NCBI GenBank assembly: GCA_025997595.1
Contig: BNUU01000048.1
Coordinates: 1 to 9,432 of the forward strand
Direction of reading: 5' to 3'
Origin: Spirochaetia bacterium
GTDB lineage: Bacteria; Spirochaetota; Spirochaetia; Treponematales; Breznakiellaceae
Length of the DNA stretch: 9,432 nucleotides
The position numbers and the translations under genes are program-made. The notes beneath the pieces are model-generated. The model was not told the origin of the DNA. It saw nothing but the letters and a program-made list of their open reading frames with translations, and searched no databases. Each line of letters starts with the position of its first letter. Position 1 is the first letter of the stretch. Shown here piece by piece: positions 1 through 5,843 of this stretch.

Positions 1-405
1 GCCCTGGTGGGGGTGGTGGTGAACAACGGCATCGTCCTGGTGGACTACACCAACATGCTGCGGGCCCGGGGGATGCGGGTCCGGGAAGCCTGCCTTGAGG
101 CGGGCCGCAGCCGCCTGCGCCCCATCCTGATGACCAGCCTGACCACGATCCTGGGCATGATCCCCATCGCCTTCTTCCCCGGCGCCGGGGCGGACACCAT
201 ACAGCCCATCGGCAAGACCTTTGTGGGGGGCATCACCATCAGCTCCTTTATGACCCTCTTTGTCACCCCCATAATGTACTCCTTCCTCAACAGCCGCCAC
301 GACAGGAAGCTGGACAAGGCGATGAAGGTCCCCGTGGAGCAAAAGCGGGAAAAGCCCCTGCGGCTGGAAAAATCATCCCTGGTGGCGGAGACCGGCTATC
401 ATTGA
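1..405 (+). CDS. RND-family efflux transporter, C-terminal fragment (5' end outside window)
   Basis: This is the last 134 codons of a proton-driven inner-membrane RND pump (AcrB/MexB/CzcA superfamily), read in frame from base 1 to a TGA at 403-405. The fragment opens with the conserved transmembrane stretch VVNNGIVLVDY (visible residues about 6-16), followed by the typical RLRPILMTSL (about 38-47), ILGMIPIAFFPGAG, and a final glycine-rich helix VGGITISSFMTLFVTPIMY. These correspond to the last transmembrane helices of the family, whose full members are about 1,000 residues or more. The tail after the last helix is short and charged (HDRKLDKAMK and on), as expected for the cytoplasmic end. Partner subunits (membrane fusion protein, outer-membrane channel) would lie upstream, out of view. 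The substrate cannot be deduced. The family assignment is secure; the subgroup is not. Confidence 0.93.
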   Translation, partial: ALVGVVVNNGIVLVDYTNMLRARGMRVREACLEAGRSRLRPILMTSLTTILGMIPIAFFPGAGADTIQPIGKTFVGGITISSFMTLFVTPIMYSFLNSRHDRKLDKAMKVPVEQKREKPLRLEKSSLVAETGYH

Positions 406-475
406 CCTATCGCCGGGTACCATTTGCCATGACAGAATTGAAATTTGGGGCCTAATAGGCTAACGGTAACATAGC

Positions 476-484
476 AAGGAGAGG
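476..484 (+). promoter_or_regulatory. Strong Shine-Dalgarno site for the aldo/keto-reductase-like gene
   Basis: AAGGAGAGG lies 3 bases before the ATG at 488, with its AGGAG core about 6 bases from the start. It fixes the start of the downstream gene and is the best ribosome binding site in this part of the window. I saw no convincing -35/-10 pair in the 82-base gap after the RND gene. Confidence 0.8.
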
Positions 485-487
485 ATA

Positions 488-1330
488 ATGGAATTTCCCA
501 GGACAACCGTGGGGGGAGTTTCACTTCCCAGGATGATAATCGGTACCAATTGGCTTTTTGGGTGGAGCCACACGGGCAATGCGGCGGACTGTTTCATTAA
601 AAATTTTCACTCCGGCAATGATTCTCTGGTTCCGGTTCTGGGGGCATACCTCGATTATGGGATCGATGCAATTATGGGGCCCTTCTCAACTTTTCCGGAG
701 GGATGGGAAAAAACAGCTAAAGCTCAGGAAGTTCTGGGAAAGAAACTGATCCTCATAGATACCCCGGTAATCAATGTGGACGACAGCGAAGAGGCGCGGC
801 GGGAGTGCCGGGCCATTTTCAAACGAAGCAGGGATATCGGTTCAACCTTCTGTCTGATCCATCACTCCAGCTGCGAACAGCTGGTAAACAAAAACAGAAA
901 AAGTATTGACCGGCTTCCCCAGTATCTGGAAATGATCCGGGATGCGGGGCTTAAGCCCGGTTTGTCCGCACATATGCCCGAGATAATCCAGTATGCGGAT
1001 CTCAATGAATATGATGTGGAAACCTATGTTCAAATTTTCAACTGTTTGGGTTTTATGATGCAGATTGAAATAGAATCGGTAATCAGAATTATACATGATG
1101 CCAAAAAACCGGTCATGACCATCAAGCCCATGGCCGCCGGCCGTACCACCCCCTATGTGGGACTTACCTTTAACTGGAATGTCATCCGGAAGCGGGACAT
1201 GATCGCCGTGGGCTGTCTGAGTAAATATGAAGTTGAGGAAGATATAGAAATTTCCCTCGCGGCCCTTGAAGGGCGGATTCCGGATCTTAAGGGCCGCGGC
1301 AGCCCGGCAAAGCAGGATATCATCCGTTAA
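488..1330 (+). CDS. Aldo/keto-reductase-like TIM-barrel protein, function unknown
   Basis: A 280-residue soluble protein without signal peptide or membrane segments. The N-terminus (GGVSLPRMIIGTNW, residues 9-22) resembles the first strand of aldo/keto-reductase barrels. The middle has a strand ending in histidines (FCLIHHSS, 121-128). The C-terminal part (KPVMTIKPMAAG, then MIAVGCLSKYEVEEDIE, about 238-254) resembles the nucleotide-site end of that fold. However, I cannot place the Asp-Tyr-Lys-His catalytic tetrad of true aldo/keto reductases, so the enzyme may do something else on a similar barrel. The start is set by a strong Shine-Dalgarno site. The stop TAA shares its last base with the ATG of the oxidoreductase gene (TAATG), which suggests translational coupling and a shared pathway, perhaps sugar or polyol metabolism. 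The fold is a moderate-confidence inference; the reaction is unknown. Confidence 0.85.
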   Translation: MEFPRTTVGGVSLPRMIIGTNWLFGWSHTGNAADCFIKNFHSGNDSLVPVLGAYLDYGIDAIMGPFSTFPEGWEKTAKAQEVLGKKLILIDTPVINVDDSEEARRECRAIFKRSRDIGSTFCLIHHSSCEQLVNKNRKSIDRLPQYLEMIRDAGLKPGLSAHMPEIIQYADLNEYDVETYVQIFNCLGFMMQIEIESVIRIIHDAKKPVMTIKPMAAGRTTPYVGLTFNWNVIRKRDMIAVGCLSKYEVEEDIEISLAALEGRIPDLKGRGSPAKQDIIR

Positions 1331-2397
1331 TGGAACAGATCCCCGCCGCCATTGTCGGCCTGGGCCGCATCGCCGGCCTCCTTGAAGATGACGAACGCCG
1401 GGAGAAGCCCTGTACCCACGCCGGGGCCATCGCCGCCAACAGCGACTGCCGCCTTGCCGCCGGGGCCGACACCGACGAAGAACGCCGCCGCCTTTTCGCC
1501 GAGCGCTGGAAGGTCCCGGTCTACGCCGATGCGGAAGCCATGATCGCCGCCTGCAAGCCCGGTATCCTGGTCATCGCCACCCACCCCGACAGCCACGCCC
1601 AATACTGCCGCCTTGCCGCCGCCCATGGGATCCCGGTGGTGATCTGCGAAAAACCCCTGGCGGACACCCTCAAAAAGGCCCGGCAGATCGCCCGGTTAAC
1701 GGCGGGGAAGGGCGCTGCGCCGGGGAGCCTCAAAATCGTCACCAACCACGAACGGCGCTATTCGGATGACTATATCCGGGCAAAGGCCATTTTGAATGAA
1801 GGCCGGTCGGGGCAAGGGCTTGGCCCCCTTCTCGGCGTCCGGGGCTGCCTGTACATGGGCCGGAACCAGCGGATCTTGGATGTGCTCTGGCACGACGGCA
1901 CCCATCTGGCGGATGCCATCATGTTCCTTACCGGTTCAACGCTGAAACACCGCCGCAGTTGGGGAACCCGGCTTACCGCGAAAGAGGGGACGGCATACTT
2001 GGAAGGGCATTTGACGGATATTGCTCAGCCGGCGGCGCAGGCTGCGGAAGGGAACCCCGGCTCGCGGTCACGGCGGCAAATTCCCGTCCTCATCGAAGTC
2101 GGCGCCGGCCGGGATCACCTGGTCTTCGAGATGGAATTTTCCTGCGAGAAGGGCCGGCTGCGGATCGGCAACGGGGTCTTTGAGGTCTGGGAAAGCGCGG
2201 AAAGTCCCTATGCTCAGGGCTTCCGTTCCCTTAAACGTACCGCTGATGTTTTTGAGGGCCCCACGGGCTATTTTGCCAACATGGTAAAGGACGCTGTGGC
2301 CTGTGTCCGGGAACCGGATCGGCAGCCCCGGTCCGGAGCCGCCGACGGGCTGCGGGTGATCGAGTACCTTAACTCGGTGAAGCGCTGGGGGCGCTAA
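1330..2397 (+). CDS. Gfo/Idh/MocA family NAD(P)-dependent oxidoreductase
   Basis: A 355-residue cytoplasmic dehydrogenase. The N-terminal Rossmann domain carries the dinucleotide-binding turn IVGLGRIAG (residues 8-16), a strand ending VIATHPDSHA (81-90), and the family hallmark EKPLA (107-111), whose lysine is normally catalytic. A second conserved block, NHERRY (139-144), is followed by the α/β substrate domain with WHDGTHLAD (187-195), where family members place the catalytic histidine and a metal or substrate contact. The members oxidise or reduce sugars, inositols and similar compounds; the substrate here cannot be read. Around residues 233-250 is a low-complexity stretch rich in Ala, Gly, Ser and Arg, probably a surface loop. 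The start ATG overlaps the previous stop by one base, with only a weak AGGA upstream, consistent with coupled translation. A short echo of the 3' end of this gene lies at 3512-3549. Confidence 0.93.
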   Translation: MEQIPAAIVGLGRIAGLLEDDERREKPCTHAGAIAANSDCRLAAGADTDEERRRLFAERWKVPVYADAEAMIAACKPGILVIATHPDSHAQYCRLAAAHGIPVVICEKPLADTLKKARQIARLTAGKGAAPGSLKIVTNHERRYSDDYIRAKAILNEGRSGQGLGPLLGVRGCLYMGRNQRILDVLWHDGTHLADAIMFLTGSTLKHRRSWGTRLTAKEGTAYLEGHLTDIAQPAAQAAEGNPGSRSRRQIPVLIEVGAGRDHLVFEMEFSCEKGRLRIGNGVFEVWESAESPYAQGFRSLKRTADVFEGPTGYFANMVKDAVACVREPDRQPRSGAADGLRVIEYLNSVKRWGR

Positions 2398-2401
2398 TTC
2401 G

Positions 2402-3250
2402 ATGAATAATTTTACCCTTATTGAAACCGGCTCCGATCTGGCTGCTTTCAGACAATACCTGCTGCGGGAAAACATTGGCAAAATAGCCATGGACTTTGAA
2501 GGAGATTTTAATCTTCACGCATACGGGGAAAAATTATGCCTCATACAAATTTTTGACGGCAAAAAATATTTTATCATAGACCCCTTAAAAATACGAAACG
2601 AAGAGATCATACTTTTTTTGGAAAACAAAAAAATAGTAAAATTCATGTACGGGACAGAGTCGGATATCAGCCTTGTGTATAAACAATACGGCGCCCGGTT
2701 AAATAATGTGTTTGATCTGCAAATATTAGTAAATGTGTTGAACCTGGAACACAAGGGCCTGGACGCTGTTTTAAAGGAAGTATTAAATATCGAGGTAAAA
2801 AACAAAAAACAGTTTCAAATGTACAACTGGCTTAAGCGTCCGATTGACAGGGAATCCCTGCGGTATGCTTTAAATGATGTGGCATATCTTTTTCAAATTA
2901 ATGATGTTTTGCTGAAAAGGATAATCGGTGAAAATAAATATGAGGAACTGTTATTTCAGATAATCAGAAGGGACTTTGATTTTGAAAAGGAACGGGTCCC
3001 CGGCATATTTAAAAAGATAGAATACAAGAATTTGCCCAAAGAAAAAAAAGAGGTGTTTACCAACATTTATAATCTGCGGGATAAAATTGCGCGGGAATAT
3101 AATTTACCGCCGAACAGCTTATTAAGCAACGATGCAATGCTTAATCTGGTTAACGGAAGGGAATCTCCGGCCAACGTAAAATTCAGCAGGGCCATAACAG
3201 AAAAGACAAAAAATGAAATTATCAATACGCTGAATGGGTTGTTAGGGTAG
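2402..3250 (+). CDS. RNase D-like 3'-5' exonuclease (DEDDy family) with HRDC-like C-terminus
   Basis: A 282-residue protein. The exonuclease fold keeps all catalytic residues of the DEDDy class: motif I IAMDFEGDF (D31, E33), motif II GTESDISLV (D88) and motif III YALNDVAYL (Y155, D159). An FDLQ segment (104-107) and the WLKRPI block (143-148) match the RNase D pattern. These enzymes trim RNA 3' ends (tRNA precursors in E. coli) with two metal ions. Residues about 220-282 (NLRDKIAREYNLPPNSLLSND) look like one HRDC nucleic-acid-binding domain. E. coli RNase D is about 375 residues with two such domains, so this is a compact form. It begins 4 bases after the oxidoreductase stop, with a poor ribosome site (GGGGGC, 2388-2393). 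The gene is much more AT-rich than the two upstream genes, suggesting a different origin. DnaQ-like DNA exonucleases are less likely because motif III is YxxxD, not HxxxxD. Confidence 0.88.
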   Translation: MNNFTLIETGSDLAAFRQYLLRENIGKIAMDFEGDFNLHAYGEKLCLIQIFDGKKYFIIDPLKIRNEEIILFLENKKIVKFMYGTESDISLVYKQYGARLNNVFDLQILVNVLNLEHKGLDAVLKEVLNIEVKNKKQFQMYNWLKRPIDRESLRYALNDVAYLFQINDVLLKRIIGENKYEELLFQIIRRDFDFEKERVPGIFKKIEYKNLPKEKKEVFTNIYNLRDKIAREYNLPPNSLLSNDAMLNLVNGRESPANVKFSRAITEKTKNEIINTLNGLLG

Positions 3251-3410
3251 GTCTCTGTTTCGGGCTGCCGGAGGCCGTGGATGGCTCGTGAACAAGGCAA
3301 TCGTCGTCATATTCCTTCATTTCGGCGTCGGTAATTGCGCCTATTTCATGGAGCGCCTGCGCTGTTTCGTGACAAACCATCAATAACTCGCTTTCGTATT
3401 TCTTTTTCAT
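3222..3410 (-). pseudogene. HigA-type antitoxin N-terminal remnant
   Basis: A 62-codon frame whose first 43 residues resemble the N-terminus of HigA/XRE-type antitoxins: KKYESELL, then HETAQALHEIGAI, then a DAEMKEYDDDCLV segment. This corresponds to the family pattern of a KYKSE start, an HE(T/D)A helix and an MREFDE(L/M)CL motif. Intact relatives continue into a helix-turn-helix DNA-binding domain of roughly 50 more residues. Here the sequence departs after about residue 43 (base 3282) into a Ser/Thr/Pro-rich tail and stops inside the 3' end of the convergent exonuclease gene, so no DNA-binding domain remains. ATG at 3410 has a GGGGGAT ribosome site at 3414-3420. The toxin remnant lies just upstream on the same strand. 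An alternative is a short, intact antitoxin-like protein, since I cannot rule out that such short forms exist. Confidence 0.6.
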
Positions 3411-3419
3411 GGTATCCCC

Positions 3420-3512
3420 CTAAATCGAGCGGGCTACCCGCACCTTAAAAACCCCTCCGCCCAGATCGGCGTCGGCTTGTCCGGCTTCAAGCTGATCGGG
3501 CAGGGCAGGGTG
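3420..3512 (-). pseudogene. HigB/RelE-type toxin remnant
   Basis: Reading leftward on the minus strand, a frame ending in TAG at 3420-3422 encodes a stretch ALPDQLEAGQADADLGG followed by GVFKVRVARSI. This matches the internal block of RelE-superfamily toxins of the HigB type, in which an ADLGGGV(F/Y)K(K)RVAR motif is normally followed by a GKSGG segment and the rest of the toxin. Here the frame stops right after RVAR. There is also no start codon in the open frame, which runs back only to a TAA at 3573-3575. Both ends are therefore missing. Only 9 bases separate its stop from the antitoxin remnant's ATG, preserving the toxin-first order typical of higBA modules. The match is from memory of the family and covers only about 25 residues. 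Confidence 0.6.
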
Positions 3513-3549
3513 GGTGATCGAGTATTTGAATTCAGTGAAGGCCTGGTAA
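3512..3549 (+). pseudogene. Echo of the 3' end of a Gfo/Idh/MocA oxidoreductase gene
   Basis: On the plus strand this stretch reads VIEYLNSVKAW and then TAA. The intact oxidoreductase ends VIEYLNSVKRWGR. Over 36 aligned bases (about 2357-2392 against 3511-3546) I count 28 identities, and most differences are silent third-position or leucine-codon changes, the pattern of diverged coding sequence rather than chance. Upstream of about 3511 the similarity stops abruptly and an in-frame TGA occurs at 3493-3495. It is best read as the last codons of a second, otherwise lost, oxidoreductase gene. It abuts the toxin remnant on the opposite strand. Confidence 0.55.
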
Positions 3550-3565
3550 AAAGAGACCCCAGGCC
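3540..3565. repeat. Inverted repeat, 7-bp stem with 12-base loop
   Basis: GGCCTGG (3540-3546) and CCAGGCC (3559-3565) are perfect inverted copies around a 12-base loop. On the plus strand the loop begins with the TAA of the oxidoreductase echo, so the hairpin may be the old terminator of that lost gene or of the exported-protein gene on the minus strand (stop at 3587). No clear T-run follows on either strand, so terminator activity is uncertain. Confidence 0.4.
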
Positions 3566-3586
3566 CGTAAAATTATCAAAATGCCC

Positions 3587-4228
3587 TTAGTCCAGGGCAA
3601 AGGACAGCTTGATGCCGTTGGTCCGCAGGGCGGCCCAGTTCCCGTTCAGGGGGATATCCTTGGTGGTAACATAGAAAAAGTAATAGGTATCAGGATCAAT
3701 CGGATCGTATACCCGGACTTCTCCGGTGTTGCCATCGGCGGTAATTTTGAAGGAGACGGGCGCGGAAAGGCTCTCATCGGTCAAATAATCCGCATAGACA
3801 TTCAGATCCACACTTTGCACCAGGTCCATCCAGCTGTTTGTATGACTGCGGTATACCTGGGCGCTCAGTCCCTTGGGAATGGCGCGGTTTATGGGGTTTT
3901 CATCATAATTAAGCCAGAGGAGGTATGAATTCCCGTTGCCCCAGGAAGCGCCGTTATAGGCTTTGTCCCCAAAGATATGCAAGCCGAATCCGCCGTGTCC
4001 GTCCTCGGCGCCGCCCTCATAGAGGGCATTGAATTCGTACACCATGGGGCCGCTTTGCGGCGCCTGAAAATTAACCTTGGCGAGCCTTGCATTGGCGTCC
4101 TTCTGGAGGAGCCTTTCACTGCTAAACTCCCAGCTTCCGGCGGCAAACCGGTAGGGCGGCAGTTGAGACTGTGCATACATTGATGCGGCTATGCCAAATA
4201 CAACCAGGAAAAGAACGATTCGTTTCAT
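3587..4228 (-). CDS. Exported protein of unknown function
   Basis: A 213-residue protein with a clear signal peptide: MKR, a hydrophobic core IVLFLVVFGIAA, and a likely cleavage after SMYAQ (about residue 20). It has no cysteine near that site, so it is not a lipoprotein and should be periplasmic or secreted. The start ATG at 4228 is chosen over one 15 codons upstream because it has a proper ribosome site (AGAAGGGGTAAGAAA) and puts the signal peptide at the N-terminus. The mature part is rich in Gly, Asn, Asp and aromatics (for example GGFGLHIFGDKAYNG, about 79-93, and GNSYLLWLNYDENP, 99-112) with alternating hydrophobic residues, suggesting a β-sandwich. I do not recognise the family. The upstream 130 bases are AT-rich but show no convincing promoter. 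It stands alone between the scar region and tRNA-Pro. Confidence 0.85.
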   Translation of the reverse strand: MKRIVLFLVVFGIAASMYAQSQLPPYRFAAGSWEFSSERLLQKDANARLAKVNFQAPQSGPMVYEFNALYEGGAEDGHGGFGLHIFGDKAYNGASWGNGNSYLLWLNYDENPINRAIPKGLSAQVYRSHTNSWMDLVQSVDLNVYADYLTDESLSAPVSFKITADGNTGEVRVYDPIDPDTYYFFYVTTKDIPLNGNWAALRTNGIKLSFALD

Positions 4229-4363
4229 TTTCTTACCCCTTCTAAAGAAATTATGACCCATATAAGGGATCATTTACCTGACTACTCATATATATTCTAT
4301 CACTGTTGGAGAAAAGATGGGGAAATATTTGAGAATATTTTTTGAAATTAGCTCTGAAAATAG

Positions 4364-4436
4364 TCGGGATGGTGAGATTCGAACCCACGATCTCTTGCTC
4401 CCAAAGCAAGTGCCTTAGCCACTAGGCTACATCCCG
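4364..4436 (-). tRNA. tRNA-Pro (anticodon UGG)
   Basis: On the minus strand a complete 73-base cloverleaf can be drawn. The acceptor stem is CGGGATG/CATCCCG with discriminator A at 4364. The D arm is GCCT/AGGC. The anticodon stem CTTGC/GCAAG encloses the loop TTTGGGA, giving anticodon TGG. The variable loop is AGATC, and the T arm GTGGG/CTCAC encloses TTCGAAT. It reads CCN proline codons. The gene does not encode the 3' CCA (the next bases are CTA), so a CCA-adding enzyme is needed. It lies 14 bases downstream of a strong hairpin behind the HD-domain gene. A weak promoter-like pair sits in the end of that gene (TTGCAC, 16 bases, TACAGT, near 4495-4516), which could serve it. I saw no copy of the tRNA 3' end that would mark an integration site. 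Confidence 0.96.
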
Positions 4437-4450
4437 CCGGCGATAAGGGC

Positions 4451-4477
4451 GGTTCCAAAATAGCAGATTTTGGAACC
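4451..4477 (-). terminator. Perfect 10-bp hairpin after the HD-domain gene
   Basis: GGTTCCAAAA (4451-4460) and TTTTGGAACC (4468-4477) are exact inverted copies around the 7-base loop TAGCAGA. The stem begins 5 bases after the TAG of the HD-domain gene and ends 14 bases before tRNA-Pro on the same strand. It is probably a transcription end or RNA-protecting hairpin for the HD-domain gene. It lacks the T-run of a classical intrinsic terminator (GCCCTTAT follows on the minus strand), so read-through into the tRNA remains possible. Confidence 0.55.
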
Positions 4478-4482
4478 ATCTC

Positions 4483-5769
4483 CTATAACTGTAACCATCT
4501 TTTTTTTATGTGCAAGATGTCTTTCAGCCCTGGGAAGGATTTTAACATTGATTCAAGGTCCTTGTCAGCATAAATCCGGATAACATAGAGGGATTTTATA
4601 AAGGATTGTACCGTTTCCGCCTTAAAGGCGCTGGAACTTTCCCCAAAATAGCATTCTTCGCCCTGCACATAGAGCCCGGTTTCCAGGGAAAAGGGTTCGG
4701 GCACATCAATAATGATCCCTTCGCCGGGTATGGACCGGCCCAGCTCTTCGCTCAGGCTCCGGGCAAGGGCGTTTTCGTAGGCGGACCGGTTTTTTATGTC
4801 CAACAGGGGCCGGTGATCCCCCTCGTCGTAGGGAAATTCCGCCACAAGGCCGAATAAAGCCCCCGATCGGACCTTTTCTGCCAGGGAAAAGAGGGGGGAT
4901 TTGCCAACCCGGCTTTCCATCAGGGCGAAAAGGCTTTGATCGTCAAGGTTATAGAGCTCTTCCGGGGCCAAACAGCCGGTTTCAAGCCCCCGGATCAGGG
5001 CTTTTTTGATCATCGAAGTGGCGGAACGGACCGAATGGTGCCAGTAGACCGTCCGGTACATTAAATATTTTGAAAAAAGGATCGATTCCACACTGGGAAT
5101 GCCCCGGGAATCAATATTTACCCCCCGTTTTTGGTCGGGATAGAGCCGGGAAAGGATAAAATCCACGTCCTGGGCGCCGTAGGGCACCCCGCAGTACCGG
5201 GCGTCCCGGTTAAGGTAGTCCAGTTTGTCCGGATCCAGGACCCCGGAGAGCAATTTCCGGTAAAAAAGAAGTTCCGTATCGCCCTGTGCGGGGAGGGAGG
5301 TGTCTACAATGGCGGCGGTAAAGACCGGGTCCGCCCCGGCGGCGCCAATCAGGTTTTTCAGGGGCTCCGCGAGGATGCCTTTCCCGGTCAGGGATTCGTG
5401 GGATTCCAGGGGCAGTTCCTTGAGGGAGTGGGTGTAGGGAAAGTGCCCCAGGTCGTGGAGCAGGCAGGCGCAGAGGAAGGACCGGGCCCCCACGGGGGTC
5501 AGCCAGCCGCCGGCGCCCCGCCCGGTAAGGTTGATGAGCAGCCGCCTGCCCAGGTGGTATACCCCGATGGAATGGCTGGCCCTGGTGTGGGTGGCGCCGG
5601 GGTACACGCAGTACACCGGCCCAAGCTGGAAAATCCGGCAGAGCCGCATAAAGGGGGCCGATTTTGTCAGCGCCGCAAGGGCCGGAGTCAGGTAAATATG
5701 CCCCCAGAGCACATCCCGGATGGGATCGGTGTATCCCTCTTCCAACGCCTTGTATATTGCATCGCCCAT
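4483..5769 (-). CDS. HD-domain phosphohydrolase, COG1078 type (SAMHD1/dGTPase-like)
   Basis: A 428-residue cytoplasmic metal-dependent phosphohydrolase. The N-terminal half holds the HD fold in the order typical of SAMHD1-like dNTPases. It has a region beginning RIFQLGPVYCVYPGATHTR with RASHSIGV (H66 as first metal ligand), LLHDLGHFPYTHS (H105, D106), an HESL motif (H124), and DPDKLDYLNRDARYCGV with D181 as the expected fourth ligand. All four ligands are present. Relatives hydrolyse dNTPs or related nucleotides, some with allosteric activation; the actual substrate is not readable. The C-terminal 200 residues look like the helical or regulatory part of the family, and the overall length is normal. 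ATG at 5769 is the only reasonable start because a TGA is in frame three codons upstream. There is no Shine-Dalgarno site in front of it, and a promoter-like -10 lies just 5 bases away. Confidence 0.9.
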   Translation of the reverse strand: MGDAIYKALEEGYTDPIRDVLWGHIYLTPALAALTKSAPFMRLCRIFQLGPVYCVYPGATHTRASHSIGVYHLGRRLLINLTGRGAGGWLTPVGARSFLCACLLHDLGHFPYTHSLKELPLESHESLTGKGILAEPLKNLIGAAGADPVFTAAIVDTSLPAQGDTELLFYRKLLSGVLDPDKLDYLNRDARYCGVPYGAQDVDFILSRLYPDQKRGVNIDSRGIPSVESILFSKYLMYRTVYWHHSVRSATSMIKKALIRGLETGCLAPEELYNLDDQSLFALMESRVGKSPLFSLAEKVRSGALFGLVAEFPYDEGDHRPLLDIKNRSAYENALARSLSEELGRSIPGEGIIIDVPEPFSLETGLYVQGEECYFGESSSAFKAETVQSFIKSLYVIRIYADKDLESMLKSFPGLKDILHIKKRWLQL

Positions 5770-5774
5770 AAGGC

Positions 5775-5804
5775 ATCATACCGGGGGGGAATCGGCAGGA
5801 TCAA
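5775..5804 (-). promoter_or_regulatory. Candidate promoter of the HD-domain gene, with G7/C7 tract in its spacer
   Basis: On the minus strand TTGATC (5799-5804) and TATGAT (5775-5780) are 18 bases apart. The -10 ends only 5 bases before the ATG at 5769, so transcription would begin at or next to the start codon and give a leaderless message, in line with the missing ribosome site. A run of seven C on the minus strand (G7 at 5783-5789) sits in the spacer. The hexamers are good but not perfect, so this could be chance. Confidence 0.45.
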
Positions 5805-5843
5805 GGCTGTGCGGGCAGGCATGGGGCGCTTACTCAAATTGTT

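Noticed and set aside
441..470. Possible promoter upstream of the aldo/keto-reductase-like gene
   Set aside because: TTGAAA-like and TAATAG/TAACGG boxes are present, but no combination has both good hexamers and acceptable spacing.
1330..3250. The whole left gene cluster as a novel defence system because it includes a nuclease
   Set aside because: The nuclease has the ordinary RNase D catalytic pattern and its neighbours are metabolic; composition suggests it is only placed beside them.
4229..4273. Upstream ATG giving a 15-residue extension of the exported protein
   Set aside because: It would put charged residues before the signal peptide and lacks a ribosome site, while the ATG at 4228 has a good one.
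4323..4343. AAATATT/AATATTT hairpin followed by T's, resembling a plus-strand terminator
   Set aside because: No plus-strand gene ends nearby, the stem is only A/T, and on the minus strand it is not followed by T's, so it does not fit tRNA-Pro.
4364..4436. tRNA-Pro as an integration site for a mobile element
   Set aside because: I saw no direct repeat of the tRNA 3' end and no integrase in the window.
5210..5779. Second minus-strand frame (189 codons) overlapping the HD-domain gene in another phase
   Set aside because: It is Arg/Pro/Gly-rich shadow coding, whereas the overlapping frame has all HD metal ligands.
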